In this document: positions 22,921 through 34,454 of the stretch, piece by piece | Numbering within the stretch: the first letter of the stretch is position 1 | Layout of the letters: the number at the start of each line of letters is the position of its first letter | Assembly (NCBI RefSeq): GCF_047663525.1 | Contig: NC_092606.1 | Span: forward strand, 1,495,501 to 1,559,500 | Direction of reading: 5' to 3' | DNA from: Anas platyrhynchos | Taxonomy: Eukaryota > Chordata > Aves > Anseriformes > Anatidae | DNA length: 64,000 bases | Notes under the pieces: generated by a model | The model's input: the letters and a program-made list of their open reading frames with translations, nothing else | What the model was told of the DNA's origin: nothing | The model's database searches: none | Made by a program: the position numbers and the translations under genes

Positions 22921-23900
22921 CGAAAACTATGGGCTGGAGAATTTAAGAAAAAAAAAAAAAAAAAGACCTTGGGAGCAATAAAAACACCGGGCTCGAAGAA
23001 GGGACACGCTGCCGCCGATCCTGATAGCAGAACGCGAGGAGCTCCAGATGGCTTTTTGTTTTAGCGCAATGAAAAATGTAATCTGACAGGCAAGTGTGGG
23101 GCTGGATAATAACAATAACACAAATAATTTCCTTGAAAAAAAAATAAAAAAATGAAAGGAATCTAACAGCTCAAAGGTACTCCTGTTTGCTGTGAAGAAA
23201 AGAGACTCTTTGTTACTTACCGCAGTCGCGAGCATGTTCGTGAGCTTTGAAATGGCATTTTGTTGCAGAAGTATGTAAGGACGTTTTTACTTACTCTCCA
23301 GTCTGGGGAAATAGATCTGACTTGGAAATTGGCCAGAAATGCTGTAAGTTAGGGCTCTGAAATGAAGGTGATAACTTTGCCAATTAAATATGGATGTGAT
23401 TTTTTTCCCCCTCTCCTTCCCCTGAATACTTTTGCACTGTCATTAGGTGATGATATAAAGACATAGGCCTCCTGGTGCAGCTTAATTGCTCATATATAGA
23501 AAAATGATGAGCTCTGTTGCACTGCACAAGTACTGCCTCAGATACTTGCTGCCTTATTAATAGGTGATACCAACCCGAGTTTAATTCTTCTGCCCAAGGA
23601 AAAACAGAGCTACGGCGAAACCCCGGCTCAGCAGAGCACTTCAGCACATGCCAAACCACTTCACTGAACAGCAACAGACTTCAGTGCGAGCTTACACTTA
23701 GCCACCCGCTTGAAGTGTTTTGCTGAACTGGTGCTTAGAGCACCAGGAACAGGGTGGGCTTTTACGAAGTGATCTTTTATTTCCGTATAAGAAATATACA
23801 AAAATATAACATATATTGATACCCAGTGCAGATTTTTCTGTCTCTGGCAGTCTGCTGCTGAGTGGCTGCTCTCCAGGCTGCTGCCTGCATAAGCTGAGGA
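22921..23900. other. AT-rich intergenic stretch, candidate regulatory
   Basis: Nearly 1 kb of AT-rich unique sequence with A tracts at about 22948-22964. No coding evidence. Possible conserved non-coding DNA by composition. Confidence 0.35.
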
Positions 23901-24999
23901 CAAGGCTCTGGTGTTAATGACCACTTGAAACAGGGCAGCCTGGGGAGGGATGGAGCTCGGTGGGCTCAGGGCCATGGCACTGGGGACAGACACGCAGGGA
24001 GCAGCAAGACACACTGCCCAGTCCTGCAGGGCACGGCGACACGAGCTGGGGGTAAGCAGGCACAGAATAGGATGTGTAAGAAAGGTCAAATGGCCAAAGG
24101 ATGCTGCCTCTTGTAAGAATAAATAACAGGAGGGAGCAGAACAAGGGAGGGAGAGAGGGAAAGAAGGGAGCTGCGACTAAATTGGTGGCAGCAGAAAGAG
24201 CAAGCAGCACAAATGGCTCGAGAACCGGCGTGATGGGATGTGACTGCCCCGGGTGCCAGGGCTGGAAGGAGCAAAATGGGAGAAGACCACCCAGACGAGG
24301 GGAAAGTGCTGCTGATTGCCTGGGAAAAAAACTGCGTTAACGATCATTGGAAGGGACAAGGCAATCTGGCGGCCGCACGGCGTGAGGATTGCTTGCAGCG
24401 TGGTGGTGGGGAACAGGCTGGGCTGGGTCCGGCCCCAACCTGGGGGCTCAGCACAGCCTCCGGCAGCAGGCTGAGCCCTCACCGACTGCTTGCTGTGGTT
24501 TGGGGACCTGCACTGCTGAGGGAGCCCAGATATGGAGAGGGGCAGGGGCAGAGGAGAGGACCGAGAGGCTGGGATGGGTTTGCATTAGCTCCACCCAGGC
24601 TATTTTAGTGATGAAGATAACACAAAATAATGATGTATCAATCCCCTCCACCTTGGGCGTTTTTAGGATGTCTCAACTCAGGAACAAACATTTCTGAGCA
24701 CTTTGCATGATGGCCATCGGACACCAGCACTCAGGCGGCTTCCTCTCAAGCAGCACTCACTGCACCATTTGGCTGATGCCCCGACTACTTCAATTTCAGG
24801 ACAGGCTCATCCCTCCCCAGCCAACCCACCCGAAACCCCCTGGGTGCTTCAGGCTCGAGGTGGGCAGCAGAGCCCCGGGGGGGAGCTGCAGGCTGCACAC
24901 CTCGCTCCAGGTCACCAAATGGGCCAGGAGCAGAGGCAGCAGCAGCAGGAGACCTCTCCCTGGCGCCAGGGTTCACGTTTCGCCCAGCACATGCAGAGG
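23901..24999. other. Intergenic, no gene seen
   Basis: Purine-rich plus strand at 24120-24180; otherwise GC-rich unique sequence. Confidence 0.5.
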
Positions 25000-25480
25000 T
25001 GGCCGGTTTCAAAACAATCACAATGTCTCTTGTTTCAATTGTCCCTCCTCGTGCTATTAATTATGTGTCTCGGATCACTAAACACAATCAAGTTATGTTG
25101 ATTTCCTTCCCGACATCGCAGACCAGTAGTTTGCTGTTCCCTTTCACTTGAGTTTCATTATTCCTGCTTGACAATTTCACTGCCAGGTGTACACACAGCT
25201 CCTCAGCTCCCAGCAGTTAAATCCAGCATCTCTATTCTCACTGCCACCAAACTTGTTTCACAAACTCCTGTTTATTTATATGGCAATCCCACAATCCTAA
25301 ACATTGGGTTTAGTACTATTAGCAGTACTCCCAACATTGTTTCAAAATTAAATGGGCCAGAAGAAAAACACTCTAAGATGTTCTCACTTGGGCATTTAGA
25401 CTTTGAAGGGCATTTTAAAGACATGGGACACGGCCCAGGTGCAGCTGAGGTTAGCAAGGATTTCCCAGTTTACCTGAATG
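25000..25480. promoter_or_regulatory. AT-rich island with ACAAT motifs, candidate element
   Basis: Five SOX-type cores (ACAAT or its complement) at 25014, 25020, 25038, 25084 and 25171, plus TAATTA. A 143-codon open frame covers 25168-25599 but has no ATG at its 5' edge and no recognisable protein, so I prefer a regulatory reading. Confidence 0.35.
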
Positions 25481-28429
25481 ACAAAGAACGGGGGGCACTG
25501 GAGGGAGCTGCGGTGCGGCAACTCACCGCCCAAATCGCCCCCGGTGTCCCACGGAGCAGGGGACTGATGCTCTTGGCTTCAACTTTTGAGGTCCTGTGAT
25601 GAGAAAATAAAGAGCCATCGGCAGCAGGAGGTGGAGCCCAGGTGACCTTGCTATACCAAGAAATTACAGACACATACAATTGTTTTTTTTTAAAGCTGCT
25701 CTTTTGATGGGCCCCACCATAAACCACACAAGAAGTACCCGGAGAAGCAGGGGCAGCAGCAGGGACACATTCCCAAGGTGAGGATGAGAAATGCCCCTGG
25801 GAGCACAGCAGGCACAAGACCCACACGGAAGGACGTGTGTGCCAAGCCAGGCTCCCTGCCCGGCCCTCTGCACCTTTTTAAATATTTCAGTTCTTTGAGA
25901 TCTCCGTTTCACATTTCGATTTCCTGCAGTACGGTAAATTTATCTTTGTCGCCCAGCTCTCCCCGGCTCTTCCTTCCCCTTATCTTTCCCTCTGTACGAC
26001 TGCAAACACCGGCATTATCTTTGTTGTGATAAACCCGGCCGGCTGTGATGCGCCGCTCACCGATGGCACAGCCCCGCGCACAGGGGTGTCACGGCTCCAC
26101 CACGGGGCCCCCGCATGGGACACAGCCGTGACAGCAGCCAGGGGGTGACCGGTCCCCAACATCGGGACAGCACCCCCAGGGGTCACTGCCACTGCCCCCA
26201 TGGCTCGAGTCCCACCGGCAGCTCAGAGGCACCGCGTCCCGTTCCAGTCCCATCAGTGCTGGAGACATCCAGTCGCCTCAGCTAAATGCTAAATTTACTT
26301 TTTTTAAAAAAAAATGCTATTATATTGAATCATTCTCAGCTTTCCTGCAGCTCTCCTTGCCCGCAGACTGATGCAGCCTGCAGACATCAAGCAGATGCCC
26401 CAAGCTGTGGGCAGATGACAGAAGGCAGCAGGGCACAGGGACGATCCCTTTGCGCACCCTGCACCCCACAGGAGCCTCCCCATACAGAAGGTCGTTCCCC
26501 GTTTTGCCAAAGCACATCAGTTAGCCACACAGCTCTTACCTGACTGCAGCTACATTTTGGGACGTCAGAGGCTGTAGAAGTGCAGAAGCAACATTTTGTG
26601 GGCAAAAATTGTCAGAGGCCTGGGGAGAGAGGGGAGGGATGAGCTGATGGGATCCCAGGTGACCCCAGCCCACCACCGAGCAGTGATGTGTGGGACTGAC
26701 CAAGGGCTCGGGATGGGGCACATATCGGGGACCCCAATGCAGGCTCTGGACCCCTGGAAGTGCAGAGGGGCAGCACCGAGCTGTGGGGCTGGGAGAGGGG
26801 CACGGGGGCCTGGCCCTCCTGACCCCAAGCTGCTGCTCACCAGCACAGGGGCTGGCGTTCCTCCTCCAGACCCCAGGAGTTTAAATATCTCAACAGCGAG
26901 GAGCAGGGAGAGCATCCAGCGCTTCAGCGAGAAATGTCATCCCAATTACAGCTTCACCATCCCGGGCGTGAGCTGGGAGCAATCCAGCGAAAACAGTAAG
27001 GATAAAAAACAAGCAGGTAAAGTAAAGTCACCTTCCTCTTGTTGCCATCTTCGCAGCAGCAGCGTCTGCGCTCCAAGCTGCGAGCGCGCAGCACCCCCTG
27101 GTGCCACCGCCTCTGCTCGGGGATGCTGCTGGATGCTACAGAAACCCAGGGGGCTCCTTTGGGGTCTGGGAAAGGAGGCACGGATCCCAGCTCCTGCCCT
27201 GCTTCCCAGCCCCAACAGCAGAGATGCTGAGAGAAAAACGGGCTTAATCCCCCGCAGCTGATAATTAGCAGGGGGGAAACCTCCCCAGTGCCATGTGAGG
27301 ACCCTTTGGATCTCATCGCCTGCCAGCACCCAGCTCCCACCTCCCTGCTGGGGCACCTCGGGGGCTGCACCCAACCTCCCCAGCCTCCCCAGAGGGGTTT
27401 TGTCCCTCGGGATCACACACAGCAGCAGGGCACCCACCAAGCCCACCTGCAGAGAGGTTATTTATCCGCAGGGGAAACCCCAGAAATTCCCAAACCCTCC
27501 TCAATACCCGCTTCCTGGCTGCCAGCAGCCACTAACTTGCCAACTGGGGAATGTATTTGTCTGCTCCCCTCTGTATGTTTTCTGTTTTTCATTATAATTT
27601 GCTAAAGAATACATTACAATTCATTATTTATCGCACCCAGCAGTTCTGTGGCCCCGAGGATCGTCACCAATAAATCAGCCCAGCACCGCCTGGCACCCAG
27701 CAAGCTGCCGCTTCCCTGCACCAGGGAAGTTCTCCCGTGTGCCCCAGCCAGAGTGAGGGAATCTGATCAAGTTATTTAAATCCTCAAGCGGCCACCTCTG
27801 ATCCGTCCTCCCCCGGCAGGAACCCCAGGAGCAGGCGGAGGCTGGCAGGAGGCTCCGAGCACGCACCACGGATCCGTCCGATCTGGATCCGACACGAAGG
27901 AGGCGATGCAAAGGCATCCAGAGCTGACAGCGAGCCAAAGAGAGGGGAGAAGCAATTCAGGGAAGGGGAATTTGGCACTGGCACTGAGCCGGCAGTGGAG
28001 GATTGGACAGCTTGCAAGCGAGGCAGCTGGCTGGAGGTGATCCGAGCGCAAACCTGGCGGTGCCTCCTCGAGCCCCGCACAAAATTGGGTGCCTGGGCTG
28101 GGTGAGGGCCATCGGCACTGCCGAGAGGTGCCCTTGTTCTCCTAGACACAGCACCCAGGGGGAAGGGGCCCCTGCTGATGTCCTGCTCATCACTGATGCA
28201 TGTCCCTGCGAAAGCTTCAGCCTCTGCTCTTAGGGGAGGAAAACCTGGTGGTGGCACCCGCATGGCATCCAGCTGATCTCCCGATAAATGCCAGGCGGGG
28301 CACCAGGTTTGGGAAGGGAAACGCTGCCGGCACAAGGCTTCAGGCACAGAGGGCTCCAGGGGAAGCTCCAGCTGAAATTTCTCAGGTCCAACCTTCCCTT
28401 TCAAGCTGCCGCACGCCACCTTTGAAGCA
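25481..28429. other. Mostly GC-rich intergenic, no gene seen
   Basis: Unique GC-rich DNA with small AT-rich patches (25880-25990, 26280-26340, 27570-27640). Many long overlapping frames on both strands, none recognisable and none with paired splice signals that I trust. Confidence 0.5.
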
Positions 28430-28970
28430 AATCACTTTGCAAATAGTAATTCATTAATTTTAAAACATCCGTCCTAAATAAATGGTATCTTGGCTTACAG
28501 ATGGGGAAATCAAGGCATGGAAAAATGAAGGGATTGGTATCTGCAGCAGAACCTGGAACAAAACCCTCTCCCTGTGCTTTAACTACAAAATCATCTTTCC
28601 TCATTAGCAGCTAATCAGAACTACCAGAGGGGAAGAGATTACAGACAGGGCGGAGAGGGGAGTAACTGAGAGAAATACAGACATCAAAACAGATTTTCAT
28701 TTATTTACTCATTTATCACAGTGAGTCACAGGCTTCAAGTTCATTCAAGTCTGCGTTAGCCTTGCAGGATTTTGGGTGCCCTCTCCAAAACCTCACAAGT
28801 TAATAGGTGGCAGCCGCGCACTGTCTCGGGCAGGAGAAAATCTGAAGTTTGGGGCTGATCTCAGGAAGCCTTATATTGCTTTGCCTGCTAGATTAGAAGG
28901 AACCACTAATCTCCACTTGCCAGCCTCCTAATCTTTATGGGAGCTCAGATAAGTTATCGGAAACTTGCTT
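28430..28970. promoter_or_regulatory. AT-rich island, candidate element
   Basis: Unique block with TAATTCATTAATTTTAAAAC at 28446-28465 and TTATTTACTCATTTATCAC near 28700. Non-coding; bounded by GC-rich DNA. Confidence 0.3.
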
Positions 28971-29509
28971 ATTAAAGGCAGCCCTGCCTTTGCCGCGGGC
29001 TGGCCGAGGATCCAGGCGCTGGGGCTGGCAGCGCCCCGCAGCACCACTGCGTGCCCTGGGATGAGCACTCCTGGAGGCGTTTTGCACCCAGTTTGACACT
29101 TTCGTCTCCAATTATCCACCAAAGCAGCTCCCAGAAAGCACCCTGTGCATTTCTGGCCCTGGCTAACAGGCGGGTGAGAAGGAGCCGAGCTCAAAGCCAG
29201 GCACCAGCCAGACCCCAGTGAGGACACGTCCCCTACCCCGTCCCCCTGAGCCCTGCTCCGTGTCTCCATGTCCCCATTCGGTGGCATCCACCCAGGACGT
29301 GGAGGTGCTCGGACAGGTCGCTGCCCACACGGTGAATTTCCCCCAACATCTCCAGCCTCGCACACGAGAGCGCAGCAGGAAATGAGGCACATATTTTTAA
29401 ATAAGGGGAGGAAATGGTGTCTTTGTGTCAGACAAGTGGAAGAAATCCAGGACCAAGAGACTGCAGAGCCTTTCCACTTCAGACAGCAGGTGCTCTCCAA
29501 GATGTGGTT
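28971..29509. other. GC-rich intergenic, no gene seen
   Basis: Unique sequence without recognisable gene content. Confidence 0.5.
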
Positions 29510-29790
29510 ATGGCAACAAAATAAATGATGGATAATTGCTTTTGTGACAACTTGCCAATTAAATTAGACTCAGCAGAATAACATAATGACAATTTGTTAT
29601 GCTCTGGTGGGCACTAACACACCAATCATAATTAAATGCTATGACTGAAATAGAATGCTGCTGTACACAGGAATATATAACCCCAATTCCCTCCCAGTGA
29701 AACATTATAGGTTCAGACTTGATTTCAATTTCTGGAGGATAATAGCATTAGCACACATCAGAATGAGCTTGCAATATGCATACAAGCAGC
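29510..29790. promoter_or_regulatory. AT-rich island, candidate element
   Basis: Homeodomain-type sites are dense (CCAATTAAATTAG, CATAATTAAATGC, AATAGCATTAGC) in about 280 bp of unique sequence. The sharp boundary to GC-rich DNA at about 29790 supports a constrained element. Confidence 0.35.
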
Positions 29791-31690
29791 AGCACAGAGA
29801 CAGCAGCAAGGACAGCCGAGCTGCCCGAGTCCCAGCGGGGACCCTGCGCATCCTTCCTGGCACGGGGGCTCCAAGCAGTGGGGACATGGCCGTGTCCCCA
29901 CCGTGCCGCGGGCAGGTCTCACGTCCCCGCTGGGCAGCGGGCAGCCAGCCCCGAGCTCCATCCCAGCTCTAGCACCAGGTGAGAGCACACAGGGACAGGG
30001 ACAGGACATCTCCTATGGTGGGGATCGTGTGGGCATCACAGGGGTTGTTACCCCCCAAACTCCAACGCAATGCCCTTCCCAGGGGGCAGCACTTTGCTCC
30101 AGCCTATATGGTTAAAAAATAAAAATGAAAAATTAATTCTCTCATTGGAAAACAAAACTGAGAGGTGGTAGGAACCGAGGCTGCAGAACGCAGCCCCCCA
30201 TGGGTCACAGCACCAAGCCTGCTCCTCCAGGACAGCCAGCAGTTACCCAAATGAAAGCTTTCCGAATCCAGGTGATGCAAAGCAGGCTTTTGCCTTGATC
30301 CAAGCACCAAGTGATGGGACTGCCTCGTACCCAGCTCTAAACAGGTACAGCTTTCTGGAACATTCCATGAATATTTTTTTATTATTCAAAGGCGAAATGT
30401 TTGCGTCTTGTACACAGCGGGTGGGAGACGTGGCCACCCGGTGCTGCCGTGCGTTCAGACCACACAAAAACGGTGCTGGAGCACCACGAAGCTCCCTCCA
30501 TCTGGGAGGGTTTGAGCTCAGACTGGAAACAAGCAATATTTTAACAGCTCATCTGGAGCTGCCATTTTACACGTTAAATGCCTTACTACCTGCCTTAACG
30601 AAGCTTGGCATCGGCACGGGCAGGTCACCTGGCTTTCTGGCACAGCTGGCGAGTTATTCCGCCGGCTCCAAGCACAAGGCCTGATCCTATTAAATCCTTC
30701 ATTCCCCTGCCCTCAGCACGTACCAGCCGATAATCTGCGGGCGCGTGACCCGCGCCTGGTCGGGATGTGCTGCGGCACGTAGCCCAGTGCTGCTGCCATC
30801 GCCCACGCTGCTGTGGCAATGTGGTGGTGGGTATGATAGAGGCACCTGGCTCCAGTTTTCTACAGTCCACGATGGGCTCTGCCAGAGGGCTGGCCGAGTT
30901 CTTCATCCCCAGGTTTTCAGGTGAGGCCTCCAGCTTTAGGAACTGACCTTGGAAAACCTTCAGCCTGGCTCTCAGGGATGTGGAGAGGGTTCCCTCCTGC
31001 CTTCCATTGTCTTTCGTTTTTGATGCCTCAAGGAGTAAGGAACCTTGTAACCGATACTTTGGCATTTATTGTCACTTTAAAAATAGCTCGGCAATCAGAA
31101 AGAGGAACTGCTACACACACACCACTCATCTTTCAGGAGGAAAGAGGTCAGCAATTTAGCTCAGAAAAGGTCACCCGGCCACTCCGTAATGGGGTGTAGG
31201 ATTGCAAGACAGCAAAAGCTTTGCTCCAGTCATTAGCAAGTGTTAGAATACCAGGAGACAGGTTTGCCCCGCACAAGGAAATTATTCTAATGCACAACTT
31301 GCCCTGCAGAGGCAAAGGGCAGGCGACAAGGTCACATCTGTGGCTTTGCCCCGCAGGAGGCAGGGGCAGCGCGGCACAGCCGGCTGGTAGGGGCCACCAC
31401 GGGGAGCAGGGGACAAAGGCGAGGTCCGGGCTGCCCCCCACCCTCCTGCTCCCCCTTCTCTCTGCGCCCTGTGCCCACCCATGTACCCTGCTTGGTCCTG
31501 AGGGAAACAGATTTCTTTTCACACATTTTTCTGGGTGAAAGCTTGGGCTCCTTTCCATGGTGGTACCAGGCTCTGGGACGAAGGCACGGCCATCATCACC
31601 ATCGCAGGCATTTTCTGTATTGCGGGGTAATCCAGCCATGCAGGGCAGGGCAGAAGCACGTGAATAAAACCACAGCTAGCAAGAGACCCC
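29791..31690. other. Intergenic, mixed composition, no gene seen
   Basis: AT-richer patches at 30105-30165, 30350-30400 and 31040-31130; otherwise GC-rich. Frames up to 163 codons without recognisable content. Confidence 0.5.
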
Positions 31691-31900
31691 TCACCACCCC
31701 CACCTTCATCACCATTATTCTTCTTCATCGCCATTACCATCATCTTCATCACCGCCTCCACCTTCCTCACCAGCACCCCCACCTCCATCCCCACCATCAC
31801 CTCCATCATCATCATCTTCATCCCCACCTTCACCTCCATCCCCATCACCTTCATCCCCACCATCCCCTCCATCATCCCCCCCATCCCCATCCCCACCAGG
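31691..31900. repeat. Triplet-rich tandem array (CCA/TCA/CCT)
   Basis: About 200 bp of imperfect CAC/CAT/CTC-type triplets, pyrimidine-rich on the plus strand. Frames across it read as His- or Pro/Ser-rich or Met/Val/Gly-rich runs, which are artefacts of the repeat. Confidence 0.9.
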
Positions 31901-32369
31901 GCCGGCTGTGGGCAGCCTGCGGAGCGCGGCCCCCCCCTAGCGGTGCCGGCCCATTCCCGGCCCCGGCCCCGTTCCCAGCCCCGTTCCCGGTCCCCCCCCG
32001 GGTCCACAGAGCTTTTGGGGACCCCTTAGGAGGTCCCGGCACCGTGTCCAAGCCCCCCCCATCCCCTCCAGGCCGCTGCCCTCTTGCTGGCTGCGGGTGG
32101 GTGGCATTGCAATCCCAGCCAGCACCGCATCCGTCAAATGCACGGTGTGAAAACGCAGAACTCTGCTTTTCGTCGTGTTTTGCCCGAATTGCACCAAACT
32201 CCCCGGTTCCCATCCTTTCCCGGCGGCTGAGCCCTGCTGCCTGCAGGCCCTAACGAGGCAGCGGCGCAGAGCAGCCTGCCAGGGAGCCAAAAACTGGCCC
32301 CGTCCCGTGAGCTGCCAGGAAATAATTCCCTAATTTGCAGCACCATGGAACTGCACCTCCCGTATCACC
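31901..32369. other. GC-rich intergenic, no gene seen
   Basis: C-rich at 31925-32070; frames on both strands result from composition. Confidence 0.5.
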
Positions 32370-34150
32370 TCTGCCGGCTCACTGGATGGTTATGCTCACT
32401 CATATATTTATTTTTCCAAGCTCAGTAAGGGTGCAGGGATGAAGCAGGTTGCAGCAGGTGCCGGGAGGAAAGGCTCTTTCTGTCATCTTGGCAACATTTT
32501 AGAGAAGTGACAACAAGCAGGAGGCCTCCAAGCTGTTAATGAAGTGAGTGAGAAACCTCTCCCGTTACGGCGTCCAACTTCACCGTACTGCTTTGTGTTT
32601 GGAAGTATTTCCACTAGCAGTTTTGGGCAAGCCTGGAGCATCATCCACACTGATAATGCAATGATTTTTTTCAATATATTTACCTCAGTTAAACAAACAC
32701 TAAAAGCAAAGGCAGAAAGCTGCAGTGTAGGAGGTGTGGGACCGCTGGTCAGCCCTCTGTTGGGCTAGCAACAATTGCTTGGCCCATGCAAGAGAAATTC
32801 ACATCAGAGCTGCCAGAGTTTTCCTGAGGGCAGCTTGCCTTGGCCCTAATCAAAACAGGGTCCTGTGATTTGAAGAAACCCCCCCAATGCTTGCTGCAGA
32901 TGACTGAAATGCATCAACAACTTACTCTCAGTACGTGCGCCTCCTCTCCAGCACAGCCTTGGACCAAATCCCATTTTAATTGATTTTTTCCTCATTCACT
33001 CCCCACCTCTGTTTATATTAGCCCATCTCCTACCAGTGACCTGGCACAGCGGTTCCCAGACTTGGTCTGCGTGGATACTTGCGCTGCATTCACCTCTGTA
33101 CGGGGCTGCTACACGTGGATTTCGTGATGCAGGCAGCAATCCATGCTCCACGTGGAAGCACCTTGCACAGCCAGGCACCCACACCACCCCCCTCAGCTCT
33201 AGATTGCCCGGAGGTCACAGTCACAGAGGCGCTAAGAGAGAGAGGCTGTTGCTCTTCTAATAAAGTCTTGCACCCCTCTAGAATTACTGAGCAGGATTAG
33301 AAATAAAGTTTGACCTTCCAAGGATAAGTGAGTAATTCCACTGTAATTGCACTGCAATCAGGAGGTGAATCAAGCCCTACAGAAACAAATGATGGGCAGC
33401 TTTAAGTCATACTTTTTTTTTAAGTCATTTTTTACTGCCATTACAATACAGGTGTGGGAGAGTTTGCTTGAATCGCCTTCAGCAGTGTCACAACACTGTT
33501 GTGGAGGAGGGGTCTGGAAGGCAGGTACAAAACCAAAAGGAAATCTTGACCTTTTCCTTTCTGGGGGAGAGCTAGGAGAGGAAGAGGTTTGATTGACATG
33601 ATTTAAATCTGTTTGTTTTCTTCTTGTTACTGTTTTTCCCTTAGCCTGAAAACAAAATTCTTAATAAGAAACAAGCTAGGCAATCGAGTTCACAGATGTG
33701 GGAAAAACGCAAGTCTAATCAGCTCTGAATTCTAGGATTGATTGCTATTTTCCAGCTTTTCTGTGCCCAATTTTCAGTGACTATTTCTGTAACAGCACTC
33801 AACTTTGTCTTCAGCAAAGAGTTATAACAGCGCATCCTTCACGCTTCTGAGGTGACTGATGGCATTAAGAGTCACTAAGATTTTCAAAGATCCAAATTAG
33901 TTTGTATTATTATATTTTATCCTCTCAGGAATTTAAGCAAGCAATGAAACAGAGAGAACATATCAGAACATTTATATAAATAGCATCTCTTCTGAATTAG
34001 CTATAAAAAGATGACACTTCAGACAGCTGTTAGAATGCATCAAACAAACAGCATCAGACACTTCAGCAGCAGGACGGTCACAAACTGTACCGTCACTGCA
34101 AGAAGTTAAGAAACATCTTTACTAGTGCAAATGAGACCCCTGAACAGACA
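32370..34150. other. AT-rich intergenic before the MRPS23 3' end
   Basis: About 1.8 kb of moderately AT-rich unique sequence, most marked at 33300-34150. No gene recognised. May include conserved non-coding DNA and the downstream flank of MRPS23. Confidence 0.4.
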
Positions 34151-34154
34151 GAAT

Positions 34155-34298
34155 TTCCCATTTTAAAGAAAATATTTAATTTTCCACATCAAAAGTTGAG
34201 ACAACATTCAAAAATCTTGTAACCATAGGCTGTGGGCACACAGGTTCCTGAGCAGGTGAACGCCACCTGCGCGATGTGAGAAGACAACGCTACAGCTG
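34155..34298 (-). other. MRPS23: MRPS23 3' UTR
   Basis: From the TAA to about 20 bp past the ATTAAA signal. About 140 nt. End inferred from the signal only. Confidence 0.55.
34175..34180 (-). terminator. MRPS23: MRPS23 poly(A) signal (ATTAAA)
   Basis: TTTAAT on the plus strand is ATTAAA on the gene strand, about 120 bp past the stop. It predicts a short 3' UTR ending near 34155, as is usual for mitochondrial ribosomal protein genes. No AATAAA lies closer. Confidence 0.6.
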
Positions 34299-34454
34299 TT
34301 AGGACACGGGGCTCTCCTTCTGTGTCTCTGTCAGTTCTGGTTTCTGCTCCTCCACGTCTTTCTTCTTTGCCTGCATCTCCTCCAACACGCTTTGAAGTTG
34401 CTGATGTAGTACAGAATCCCTGGCCTCAGCATCTTGGTGACTCTGTTGTGTTAC
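34299..34454 (-). CDS. MRPS23: MRPS23 coding exon 5 and stop
   Basis: Starts in phase 0 after acceptor AACTGTAG and encodes a charged tail, [15 protein letters not shown] ... [13 protein letters not shown] ... KESPVS, then TAA at 34299-34301. 52 codons including the stop. Sequence similarity to human is weak here, but frame, position and the Gln/Glu/Lys composition fit. Confidence 0.88.
   Translation of the reverse strand, partial: VTQQSHQDAEARDSVLHQQLQSVLEEMQAKKKDVEEQKPELTETQKESPVS

Noticed and set aside
25168-25599. 143-codon plus frame in an AT-rich island
   Set aside because: Long for this composition, but no ATG at its start, no splice or promoter support and no recognisable sequence. 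Better explained as a non-coding element.
31471-32253. 260-codon His/Pro-rich plus frame
   Set aside because: Generated by the triplet repeat at 31691-31900.
9501-34150. Search for CR1 LINE 3' tails, CRISPR arrays, tRNA or rRNA genes
   Set aside because: No ATTCTATGAT-type CR1 tail, no regularly spaced repeat-spacer array and no tRNA-like A/B box pair with cloverleaf was found by eye. A RepeatMasker and tRNAscan run would be decisive.
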